A stretch of 17,352 nucleotides of DNA, taken from the NCBI GenBank assembly GCA_947497195.1, contig CANMGM010000014.1, positions 1 to 17,352 on the forward strand, read 5' to 3'. Of the stretch, positions 6,483 through 13,499 are shown in pieces; the first letter of the stretch is position 1; every line of letters starts with the position of its first letter. A model generated the notes under the pieces. The model saw only the letters and a program-made list of their open reading frames with translations. It did no database searches and was not told the origin of the DNA. This stretch comes from Bacteroidota bacterium. Lineage in GTDB: Bacteria; Bacteroidota; Bacteroidia; M30B66. A program made the position numbers and the translations under genes.

Positions 6483-7649
6483 ATGCAGATTAAACACGTT
6501 GCTGTAGTTGGTTCGGGAACAATGGGCAGTGGCATTGCTCAGGTAGCTGCGACCGCTGGTTGTTCGGTATTGCTTTACGACACAAATGCCGATGCATTAA
6601 GCAAGGCAGAACAAAGCTTGAAGTCAACGCTTGCTAAGTTGGTCGAAAAAGGAAAACTTGACGAATCCAAAGCGCAGCAGATTCAAGCGAATATTCTCTA
6701 TACTGGCGAAATGCAGGATTTGAAAAATGCCGAACTGATTATTGAAGCCATAATTGAGAATCTCGATGTAAAGCGTTCTCTTTTCAAAACACTCGAAGGC
6801 ATAGTTTCGTCTGAATGCATCCTTGCATCGAATACAAGTTCCTTATCGATCGCATCAATTGCCGCTTCGGTGAGCGAATCGGGTAGGGTAGTGGGCATAC
6901 ATTTTTTCAATCCTGCACCATTGATGCAATTGGTAGAAGTGATTCCCGCTGTTCAAACTAGCGCCCAAACACTGGCACGCGCTGTAGAGACCATCTCTTC
7001 TTGGAACAAGGTCGTAGCTGTTGCCAAAGACACACCCGGCTTTATTGTAAACCGCGTAGCACGTCCGTTTTACAGTGAAGCCATTCGGATTTACGAAGAG
7101 GGCATTGCCGATTTCGCCACCATCGATCATGCAATGAAATCGGTGTATGGTTTCCGCATGGGTCCATTCGAGCTGATGGATTTTATTGGCAACGATGTGA
7201 ATTATGCTGTTACCGAATCGGTTTTTACAGCCTTTTATTTCGATCCGCGCTACAAACCATCGTTTACGCAGAAACGCCTCACCGAAGCCGGTTACCTTGG
7301 ACGAAAAACAGGTCGTGGTTATTACGACTATTCGAAGGAATCGCATCTAGAACCTCTTAAAGATGAAGGTTTGTTAAAGCATATTGCCGATCGAATTTTG
7401 GTGATGCTCATCAACGAAGCGGCAGATGCCTGTTACTTGAATGTTGCAAGTGCGAAAGGCATTGATGATGCCATGACCAAGGGCGTGAATTATCCGAAAG
7501 GCTTGCTTGCATGGGCCGATGAGTTGGGCATTGGATCTTGTGTTGAGGAGATTGATGCCTTGTATACTTTGTATCACGAAGACCGTTACCGCTGCAGCGC
7601 GTTGTTGCGTAACATGCAGCGCGACGGAAAAACATTTTTTTCTGCATGA
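6483..7649 (+). CDS. 3-hydroxyacyl-CoA dehydrogenase, PaaH/Hbd type
   Basis: A 388-residue NAD-dependent dehydrogenase that oxidises 3-hydroxyacyl-CoA to 3-oxoacyl-CoA (3-hydroxybutyryl-CoA or the phenylacetate-pathway 3-hydroxyadipyl-CoA are candidate substrates). The NAD-binding Rossmann motif GSGTMGSGIA spans 10-19. ASNTSS is at 115-120. The catalytic His140 is in GIHFFNPAP with Glu152 in LVEV, and PGFIVNR is at 185-191. The first C-terminal domain (about 190-285) contains MGPFELMDFIGND and is followed by a partial second copy (about 300-388) with LLAWADELG. Hbd-type enzymes are near 280 residues and PaaH near 475, so this length is intermediate, as in many Bacteroidota members. It overlaps the next gene by ATGA, which is a PaaI-type thioesterase. 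That pairing favours phenylacetate or related acyl-CoA breakdown, but no ring-epoxidase genes are in view. Confidence 0.92.
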   Translation: MQIKHVAVVGSGTMGSGIAQVAATAGCSVLLYDTNADALSKAEQSLKSTLAKLVEKGKLDESKAQQIQANILYTGEMQDLKNAELIIEAIIENLDVKRSLFKTLEGIVSSECILASNTSSLSIASIAASVSESGRVVGIHFFNPAPLMQLVEVIPAVQTSAQTLARAVETISSWNKVVAVAKDTPGFIVNRVARPFYSEAIRIYEEGIADFATIDHAMKSVYGFRMGPFELMDFIGNDVNYAVTESVFTAFYFDPRYKPSFTQKRLTEAGYLGRKTGRGYYDYSKESHLEPLKDEGLLKHIADRILVMLINEAADACYLNVASAKGIDDAMTKGVNYPKGLLAWADELGIGSCVEEIDALYTLYHEDRYRCSALLRNMQRDGKTFFSA

Positions 7650-8050
7650 GTCCGAACGAAATCGTAGCCAAAATGATGGAGCACGATGCATTTAGCCAAT
7701 GGCTAGGCATTGAGGTGGAACACGTGGAAGCAGGAGTTTGTCGACTTTCGATGCAGATTCGTGCCGAAATGCTAAATGGGTTTGGAATTGCACATGGCGG
7801 AATTACGTATTCGCTGGCCGACAGTGCACTGGCATTTGCCTCGAACGCACATGGCCGGCAGGCGCTCAGCATCGATACATCCATCAACCACATTGAAGCC
7901 TTGCGCGAAGGCGATGTAATTAAGGCTACTGCACGCGAAGATGCATTGAAGAATAAATTTGGTTTTTACACGATTGAAATTCATGCGAACGATAAACTCG
8001 TTGCCCGTTTTAAGGGCACGGTATACCGAAGCGAGAAGGAGTGGAGTTAG
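7646..8050 (+). CDS. PaaI-type hotdog-fold acyl-CoA thioesterase
   Basis: A 134-residue single hotdog-domain thioesterase of the PaaI (hydroxyphenylacetyl-CoA thioesterase) group. The active-site block NGFGIAHGGITYSLADSALA (44-63) carries Asn44, His50-Gly-Gly and Asp59, the PaaI catalytic arrangement. The following strand SIDTSINHI (75-83) is also typical. PaaI rescues CoA by hydrolysing stalled aryl- or hydroxyaryl-acyl-CoA esters in phenylacetate catabolism. ATG 7646 overlaps the dehydrogenase stop by four bases, which implies translational coupling. Other small acyl-CoA thioesterases share this fold, so the exact substrate is inferred from the neighbour. It is cytosolic and of complete length. 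Confidence 0.9.
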   Translation: MSPNEIVAKMMEHDAFSQWLGIEVEHVEAGVCRLSMQIRAEMLNGFGIAHGGITYSLADSALAFASNAHGRQALSIDTSINHIEALREGDVIKATAREDALKNKFGFYTIEIHANDKLVARFKGTVYRSEKEWS

Positions 8051-8125
8051 GATATTTAGAAAAACCCAATTCCCGTTTCAATTTTTCATGTATCTTGCTA
8101 TGATTCAAACGATAAATCAATAAAA

Positions 8126-9124
8126 ATGAAATTAATTGTCAGAGTATTTTTAATTGCAGCGATATCATTTGGAATGCCGGCATGTAAAAAAGAAGGTTGT
8201 ACCGATTCGGCTGCTTCCAATTATGATGCAGAGGCTAAGAAAGATGATGGCTCCTGCGTGTATCCTGAGCCGCGTCTCGTATTTGTGTTTGAGTTTGATT
8301 CTACGCAGGCCCGTTTGAATAATTTCGGATTACCTGCAGGTTTACCTTCCGGTCATGCCGGTCAAAATCCAAAAATGAACAGGATGAGTGCGCACTATAT
8401 CGAATTGGCTCCTGGCGCATTTACGGCACTCGGAAGTGGCGCGGTAGTGTTTCATGCAGCCGAGACAAGTGTTGGTGGCGAAACGGCGATTGATTTCTCA
8501 AAAGCAAATGCGGTGGGCAATAACGAGGAGTTTTTCTCTATTCCTATTAAAGATGTAGCTGCAGGTGAGTATGAATATCTGCGTGTTTCACTTGCATATC
8601 AAAACTACGATATCAAATTTCACCTCGATTCGGTTTATACCGTTCCCGGAATTGGCGATGTTTCTATTGTGCAGGATTTTACCGCCACAGTGGCCAGTTT
8701 TGTAGGATACAATACCTACATCACCAATTATGTGATAAAAAATCAGAACATAACCGTGAATGCCAATAAAAAACAAGGTTATTGGGGCTTCGAAACCAGT
8801 GGAAATATTGCAGCATTAGGTAATTATCCATTCGCTTACTTTGACACAGGTTCGGCACCCGCAGGTGCTACAACAGTTGTCAATCCCTTAAGCACAAGCT
8901 CTCCCATTCCTGCAGGTTCGTGTGTGGTTACAGGTGCATTTGCGGGCGCTAAACTTAAAATTACCGGAAACGAAACCAAGGATAAAGTTGTGCGAGTATC
9001 GCTTTCGACCAACAAAAGTTTTGAGTGGATTGATGGGAATGGGAACAATAAGTTTGAACCTACAAAAGGTGAGCAAATCGTTGATATGGGATTGAGAGGC
9101 GTTATTCCTTATGTGGAAGAATAG
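8126..9124 (+). CDS. putative lipoprotein of unknown function
   Basis: A 332-residue protein beginning with a lipoprotein signal: basic start, hydrophobic core, then GMPAC with Cys20 as the lipidation site. The residues after it, KKEG, weakly resemble the Lys-acidic surface-export signal seen in some Bacteroidota lipoproteins. A short module GCTDSAASNYDAEAKKDDGS (24-43) followed by CVY matches the CTDxxAxNYxxxAxxDDGSCxY element found in many secreted Bacteroidota proteins. Its two cysteines (25, 44) may form a disulfide. The remainder is predicted beta-rich, with an Asp/Asn-rich stretch DGNGNNKFEPTKGE near the C-terminus that could bind calcium. The C-terminus ends GLRGVIPYVEE, with no T9SS sorting domain. 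I do not recognise the main domain. The A-rich leader before ATG 8126 supports the start. Confidence 0.8.
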   Translation: MKLIVRVFLIAAISFGMPACKKEGCTDSAASNYDAEAKKDDGSCVYPEPRLVFVFEFDSTQARLNNFGLPAGLPSGHAGQNPKMNRMSAHYIELAPGAFTALGSGAVVFHAAETSVGGETAIDFSKANAVGNNEEFFSIPIKDVAAGEYEYLRVSLAYQNYDIKFHLDSVYTVPGIGDVSIVQDFTATVASFVGYNTYITNYVIKNQNITVNANKKQGYWGFETSGNIAALGNYPFAYFDTGSAPAGATTVVNPLSTSSPIPAGSCVVTGAFAGAKLKITGNETKDKVVRVSLSTNKSFEWIDGNGNNKFEPTKGEQIVDMGLRGVIPYVEE

Positions 9125-9129
9125 ATTTT

Positions 9130-9165
9130 ACCACCCGTTTACCGGGATTGGTTTAATTCTTTGTT
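9130..9165 (+). terminator. possible terminator after the lipoprotein gene
   Basis: Six bases after the stop at 9124, ACCACCCG (9130-9137) can pair with CGGG..TGGT (9143-9152), giving eight pairs with a two-base bulge and a TTTAC loop. A T-rich but interrupted tail follows. It is weaker than the terminator at 6367. Confidence 0.4.
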
Positions 9166-9230
9166 CGGGAAACCTGAAAAATTCATCCGGATTGCATGCA
9201 TATCGTTCATTAAATTTATAGAAAACGATT

Positions 9231-9238
9231 TACCTTCG
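9231..9238 (+). promoter_or_regulatory. candidate -7 box for purS
   Basis: TACCTTCG, one mismatch from the Bacteroidota TAnnTTTG box, lies 16 bases before ATG 9255. A -33 TTG is not obvious. It has the same TTCG variant as the box in front of the transketolase gene. Confidence 0.38.
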
Positions 9239-9254
9239 CCCAAAATTCAACGCC

Positions 9255-9506
9255 ATGAAATTTATTGCCGAAATTGATGTTATGCCGCACAAAGCCTTAT
9301 TGGATCCTCAGGGAAAAGCTGTAGGAAGCAGTATGCCACGCTTGGGCCTTTCGGCCATCGAACAGGTTCGTATCGGCAAGCATATTCAGTTGGAGCTTGA
9401 AGCAAGTGCTGAAAATGAAGCGCGTGAAATGGTCGAAAAAGCCTGCAAGAACTTACTCGCCAATCCAATAATGGAAGGTTATTCGTATACCATTAAGCCA
9501 GTATAG
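9255..9506 (+). CDS. purS: phosphoribosylformylglycinamidine synthase subunit PurS
   Basis: An 83-residue protein with the PurS pattern. It opens FIAEIDVMPHKALLDPQGKA (about 3-22) and continues with an AVG..MPRLG segment, an IxxVRIGKHIQLEL strand and a C-terminal YSYTIKPV. PurS is the small dimeric subunit that joins PurL and PurQ into the FGAM synthase complex, the fourth step of purine synthesis (EC 6.3.5.3). It probably carries ammonia from PurQ to PurL. Length is normal. No purL or purQ is next to it here, so those genes must lie elsewhere. It is followed after 21 bases by an L,D-transpeptidase gene in the same direction. Confidence 0.93.
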   Translation: MKFIAEIDVMPHKALLDPQGKAVGSSMPRLGLSAIEQVRIGKHIQLELEASAENEAREMVEKACKNLLANPIMEGYSYTIKPV

Positions 9507-9527
9507 GTATTCTGATTACGTCGTTCG

Positions 9528-10283
9528 ATGCGCAAAAAATCTAAGTTGTTCGCATTGTTAATGATGGGGATATTATGCAATTCTATGGTGGCGCAGTCTG
9601 ATTTTTTAGCGCAGCAAAAGAAACACGAACGCGTAAGGAAAGCAATTGAGGACAAAGAGCTTCTAATTGAAAAGAAGCTGAATTCTTTTGAGATTCAATT
9701 AAACAATGTGCATATTCTTTTGGTGGCGTTTAAAGATGTTGCACGGCTCGATTTGTATTGCAGAGAGCAGCGTGAAGATGTTTTTCGTTTGATTCATTCC
9801 TTTCCGGTGTGCGCGGCTTCTGGCGACCTTGGACCGAAAAGAAAAGAGGGCGATTTGCAGGTACCTGAAGGGTATTATTTTATTAATCGCTTCAATCCTG
9901 TGAGCAACTTTTATTTATCGCTTGGGCTAAACTATCCGAACGCATCAGATAAGTTAAAAAGCACACATCCAAGGCTCGGAGGAGATATTTTTATTCATGG
10001 CAGTTGCGTTACGATTGGTTGTTTACCGATGACCGATGATTTAATTAAGGAAATTTACCTGTATGCAATTCATGCGAAGAATAACGGACAAGAACGCATA
10101 CCGGTGTATATTTTCCCGTTTGAAATGACGGATCAGAATATGATGAAATACCGTGAGAAATTCGGTAGCGATGCTAAGTTGCTGAAGTTTTGGGATAATC
10201 TGAAACCTGGTTATGACGCATTTATGCAGAAAAAAAAGGAGCTGAAATTTGGCCTTACCACGAATGGTGATTACAGCTATTGA
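9528..10283 (+). CDS. YafK-like L,D-transpeptidase family protein
   Basis: A 251-residue exported protein. Residues 1-22 form a signal peptide ending MVAQ. The YkuD-type catalytic signature HGSCVTIGC has His157 and the nucleophile Cys165, preceded by GGDIFI. The upstream blocks VPEGYYFINRFNP and YLSLGLNYPN (about 112-138) are characteristic of the YafK/DpaA branch. In E. coli the YafK (DpaA) protein releases Braun lipoprotein from peptidoglycan, while related enzymes form 3-3 crosslinks. Which of these applies here is unknown. The gene follows purS by 21 bases, possibly co-transcribed. Its stop codon (10281-10283) overlaps the 3' end of the convergent pssA gene by 7 bases. Confidence 0.88.
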   Translation: MRKKSKLFALLMMGILCNSMVAQSDFLAQQKKHERVRKAIEDKELLIEKKLNSFEIQLNNVHILLVAFKDVARLDLYCREQREDVFRLIHSFPVCAASGDLGPKRKEGDLQVPEGYYFINRFNPVSNFYLSLGLNYPNASDKLKSTHPRLGGDIFIHGSCVTIGCLPMTDDLIKEIYLYAIHAKNNGQERIPVYIFPFEMTDQNMMKYREKFGSDAKLLKFWDNLKPGYDAFMQKKKELKFGLTTNGDYSY

Positions 10284-11041
10284 ATGTCGGTTTCGGTATT
10301 GGCAGCGTTGTTTTTGTCTCCTTTAATCGAGCTTGCCAGCGAAAGCATAACATAGAGTACGATACAAGCTGTTAAACCGGCTATACCCATGTATACCATA
10401 ATGCCTGTGCAAAGCGCTAAAAAAATGTAACGCATTTCATTTCCAACCCAATTTGGATGTTTCATTTTAAATGAGAACATCGGCAGAGATGATAGCAGCA
10501 ACAAAGAAAAAACAACCGTAAGCAAAACAACGATTATCGGATTCGCCAGCAGATAGAGGCTTCCGTTTTCAATTCCAACGACCAATCCACACCAGAATAG
10601 TGCGTTTGCCGGTGTGGCCAAACCAATAAACGAGTTGGACTGACGGGTGTCGTGGTTAAATTTCGCAAGACGATAGGCTGAAAGTGCAGGCATTAAAAAG
10701 GCAATGTATGAAAGCGAGTTCAGCGCATAGGCTTGTTCAAATCCCCAAATCCACATCGAATCAAGTAAAGTGTCGTTTTGCATGCGGATGAGTTCCATGG
10801 CCAGAAATCCTGGTAAAACACCGAAGCTGACTACATCGGCCAGCGAATCCAAATCCTTTCCATGCACATTGTTTACACCCAGCGTGCGTGCTGCAAGTCC
10901 GTCGAGAAAGTCGAATACGGCAGATAAGAGAATAAAGAGAGCGGCATAGCTGAGTTCTTCCTCAAATATAAAGCGCAGTGCGATGCACCCACTCACCAAA
11001 TTGGCAAGTGTAAACAAATCAGGTATTTTGCGCCTTAGCAT
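10277..11041 (-). CDS. pssA: CDP-diacylglycerol-serine O-phosphatidyltransferase (phosphatidylserine synthase)
   Basis: A 254-residue integral membrane enzyme that makes phosphatidylserine from CDP-diacylglycerol and serine, the committed step to phosphatidylethanolamine. The CDP-alcohol phosphatidyltransferase signature is complete: DG at 47-48, AR at 51-52, Gly61, Asp65 and Asp69, matching DGxxARx8Gx3Dx3D. The N-terminus KIPDLFTLANLVSGCIALRF is typical of PssA, and several hydrophobic segments follow. I chose ATG 11039-11041 (MLRRKIPDL), because the longer frame back to 11101 lies inside the upstream acyltransferase and adds non-family sequence. This start overlaps the acyltransferase end by 23 bases, suggesting coupled translation. 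No decarboxylase (psd) gene is in view. The 3' end overlaps the convergent L,D-transpeptidase gene. Confidence 0.9.
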   Translation of the reverse strand: MLRRKIPDLFTLANLVSGCIALRFIFEEELSYAALFILLSAVFDFLDGLAARTLGVNNVHGKDLDSLADVVSFGVLPGFLAMELIRMQNDTLLDSMWIWGFEQAYALNSLSYIAFLMPALSAYRLAKFNHDTRQSNSFIGLATPANALFWCGLVVGIENGSLYLLANPIIVVLLTVVFSLLLLSSLPMFSFKMKHPNWVGNEMRYIFLALCTGIMVYMGIAGLTACIVLYVMLSLASSIKGDKNNAANTETDIQ

Positions 11042-12203
11042 CCTGTAGTCCGCTTGGATTATATTCCCGCGTTGGGTTGTAAATCTTCCGCAAACGTACA
11101 AATTTCTTTTCCAGGTATTCGTGACTCAGCGAGGCAATTATTATTGTTGCGGTTAACGCAATAAGCGGCCGATAAACCAGTGCTGCGGCTTCGGTTTCAA
11201 TATCCGTCATAAAGCTAATTGCCAAAAAAGATAAAATGATTCCGACCGGCATGTATACATAAAGGCTTAAAACAATCTTTCCGGGGAAGTTCATAAACTT
11301 CATTTTAGCCGCTTTCAGTATGGAGTTGGAATTGAAATTTTGTTCGAAAATGAAATACCCAAGCGTTAAGGAAATGGCAATTTTCTCGACGATTTGAAAT
11401 ACGTGTTCGGGCAAGGCTAACTGGTTGCTAATTCTATTTTTAAACAAGATGAATAGAATGAAGCCCAGATAGGTGAAGCCAATTGTTCGGCGGGTGTGCT
11501 CCTTTAGTTTGTCGTAGTTTGGGTATTTGAAAAAACTGATGTAGGCGAGGTACGATCCGGTTGCCAGTTCGGGAAAGAAATTCAGTACGAAGAAGGATTT
11601 TGAAGGATATTCAGGTATAAGAAGCTGAAATACGATATAGACAGCGAACATAGTCGCAAATAAGGTCGTTTCGCGTCGTCTGAACGAGCGCATTAAAAAA
11701 GGCCAGAACAGAAGGAATAAAATATACGCCTCTGTCGACCAAAGGTTGTTGCTCAATTCGCGGTATGGATTGCCGCTTTCGATTGAATTGAAATGCGACG
11801 AAAATGTGAGGTAACGCCAAAGTGGTAATTCTTCGCCATTGGGTTTGGGGATCGGTGAATTAACTTTCGGCATAAGCCAAAAAGCAAGGAGAAGTGCAAT
11901 GGCGATTAATGGAATAACGACGATAAACCGCCGCATGTAAAAACGTAAAACGTTCATTTTTTTATAGATGAAACGTTCTTCGAAAATACTCCAGGTGTTT
12001 AAAAAACCCGTTAGAACAAAAATGAGGCTGTATGCAACCGAATTTAACGTGCTTAGAAGCTTATTCACATCCGAAAAAAGAGCAGCTACCCTAATTTGCG
12101 GATCAAAGCTGATGGCGGCGTGTGCGAAAAATATCGCCAGAAAGGCAATAAATCGTAAGGCGTTAACATTATCAAAACTAGATTTCTTAATAAGTCTTTT
12201 CAC
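11019..12203 (-). CDS. acyltransferase family 3 (OafA-type) membrane protein
   Basis: A 394-residue polytopic membrane protein starting at GTG 12203 (KRLIKKSSFDN). The motif NALRFIAFLAIFFAHAAISF (14-33) with the conserved His28 is the acyltransferase_3 / OafA signature, and about ten hydrophobic segments follow. Such enzymes move acetyl or other acyl groups across the inner membrane onto sugars of O-antigen, exopolysaccharide or peptidoglycan. The acceptor here cannot be told. The family is usually 350-400 residues, so the gene looks complete. No in-frame ATG lies near the start. It is divergent from the PorV-like gene, with 166 bases between them. The C-terminal end overlaps pssA by 23 bases, so the two envelope genes probably form one transcript. 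Confidence 0.85.
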   Translation of the reverse strand: MKRLIKKSSFDNVNALRFIAFLAIFFAHAAISFDPQIRVAALFSDVNKLLSTLNSVAYSLIFVLTGFLNTWSIFEERFIYKKMNVLRFYMRRFIVVIPLIAIALLLAFWLMPKVNSPIPKPNGEELPLWRYLTFSSHFNSIESGNPYRELSNNLWSTEAYILFLLFWPFLMRSFRRRETTLFATMFAVYIVFQLLIPEYPSKSFFVLNFFPELATGSYLAYISFFKYPNYDKLKEHTRRTIGFTYLGFILFILFKNRISNQLALPEHVFQIVEKIAISLTLGYFIFEQNFNSNSILKAAKMKFMNFPGKIVLSLYVYMPVGIILSFLAISFMTDIETEAAALVYRPLIALTATIIIASLSHEYLEKKFVRLRKIYNPTREYNPSGLQDAKAQNT

Positions 12204-12292
12204 TTTGTATGCAATGAATAAATGGTTAAAACGATGATTTTTTTTTAAGATTAACTTATTGACTATTGGTTGTTGAACAGATTTGGATCTTT

Positions 12293-12326
12293 ATTGTTTT
12301 ACTCTTGGCTATCTGCGTAATTTTAG
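12293..12326 (+). promoter_or_regulatory. candidate promoter for the PorV-like / PorU2 genes
   Basis: ATTG at 12293-12296 is followed after 21 bases by TAATTTTAG at 12318-12326, one mismatch from TAnnTTTG. The start codon is at 12370, giving a leader of about 40 bases. The rest of the 166-base divergent spacer holds a run of nine or more T (12236-12246) and no gene. No convincing box was found for the minus-strand acyltransferase. Confidence 0.4.
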
Positions 12327-12369
12327 AACGGCCAACTTATAAAAACGTTTCAAACCATAAAAACACAGA

Positions 12370-13488
12370 ATGAGAATTTATAAACATCTCTCTTACATCG
12401 CTTGTTTTTGTCTTGCTCAGCTTGCTGTAGCGCAGAATGCCGTTAAGTACAGCAACGAATTTCTAAGCATTGGTGTTGGAGCCAGGGCCTTGGGCATGTC
12501 GGGCGCGCAGGTTTCAATTGTTGATGATGTAACTTCTGGCTTTTGGAATCCGGCCGGATTGGCTGCGATGAGCGATAAGACGCAGGTAGCCCTGATGCAC
12601 TCCGAGTATTTTGCAGGCATCGCCAAGTTCGATTATGGTGCGTTCGCAACACGCATCGACGATCGCACCGCTGCAGGCGTTTCGGTAGTGCGGTTTGGGA
12701 TAGACGATATTCCGGATACGTCAGAATTAATCGATGCAAACGGGAATATCAATTACGACCGTGTAACTTCTTTTTCGGCGGCCGACCTTGCGGTACTGCT
12801 ATCTATTGCCCGCAAATCAAAAAAGGCAGGACTTTCGTACGGAGCGAGTATTAAAGTCGTAAACCGCCGCATTGGAGATTTTGCCAAAGCCTGGGGATTT
12901 GGCATCGATGCCGGTGTGCGTTACCAGAAGAAATCCTTTTCACTTGCAGCATCTGCAAAAGATGTTACCACAACCTTCAATGCCTGGTCATTTAATCTTT
13001 CGCCCAGCCAGATCGAAGCATTTAATGCAACGGGAAATGTTATTCCGGTGAATTCAAACGAAATAACCATGCCTTCGCTTACGCTTGGTGCGGCAAACAA
13101 ATTCAATCTTGGGAAGAAATTTACTGTGTTGCCAACACTCGATTTGATTACCACATTCGATGGAATGCGCAATACCGTAATTCGCAACTCGGGCTGGTCG
13201 ATGAATCCTGCAGCAGGAATTGAAGCCGGATTTAAAAACCTGATTTTTCTGCGGGGCGGAATCGGCAATTTTCAGTCGTTGCAGAAAGCCGATCTAACGG
13301 GGCGCGAAATGACCTATCAACCCAACATTGGCCTTGGACTGCGACTCGGGCCGGTGAACATCGATTATGCATTCAGCGATATCGGTGATCGCAGTACGGC
13401 CTTGTATTCGCATATTTTTTCGCTACAGTTTAACCTGAAGCCCAAAGCGGCTGCTGCGTCATCAACTGAAAAGAAAACAAACCCTTAA
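12370..13488 (+). CDS. PorV/PorQ family outer-membrane barrel protein
   Basis: A 372-residue exported protein. A signal peptide (1-21) ends AVA before QNAVKYSNEF. The N-terminal family block FLSIGVGARALGMSGAQVSI is followed by FWNPAGLA. It is followed by alternating beta-strands up to a final strand SHIFSLQFNLKPK and a short Ala/Ser/Lys-rich tail. This pattern is that of the PorV/PorQ family, FadL-like barrels. PorV itself binds T9SS cargo after translocation and passes it to the PorU sortase. Because the next gene is a PorU2-like peptidase, this is probably a PorV-type shuttle paired with it rather than the main PorV. That assignment is inference. It lies 11 bases before PorU2, so the two should be co-transcribed. 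Confidence 0.87.
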   Translation: MRIYKHLSYIACFCLAQLAVAQNAVKYSNEFLSIGVGARALGMSGAQVSIVDDVTSGFWNPAGLAAMSDKTQVALMHSEYFAGIAKFDYGAFATRIDDRTAAGVSVVRFGIDDIPDTSELIDANGNINYDRVTSFSAADLAVLLSIARKSKKAGLSYGASIKVVNRRIGDFAKAWGFGIDAGVRYQKKSFSLAASAKDVTTTFNAWSFNLSPSQIEAFNATGNVIPVNSNEITMPSLTLGAANKFNLGKKFTVLPTLDLITTFDGMRNTVIRNSGWSMNPAAGIEAGFKNLIFLRGGIGNFQSLQKADLTGREMTYQPNIGLGLRLGPVNIDYAFSDIGDRSTALYSHIFSLQFNLKPKAAAASSTEKKTNP

Positions 13489-13499
13489 TTCCAGTCGCG

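Noticed and set aside
6855..7346. 163-codon minus-strand open frame inside the dehydrogenase gene
   Set aside because: It is fully covered by a well-conserved enzyme on the plus strand, and the product resembles no family.
8091..8098. TATCTTGC as a promoter box for the lipoprotein gene
   Set aside because: It lacks one base of the TTTG core and has no -33 element at proper spacing, though it may be a degenerate box.
11968..12237. Plus-strand 89-codon open frame opposite the acyltransferase N-terminus
   Set aside because: The minus-strand reading has the acyltransferase motif and membrane segments; this frame has neither.
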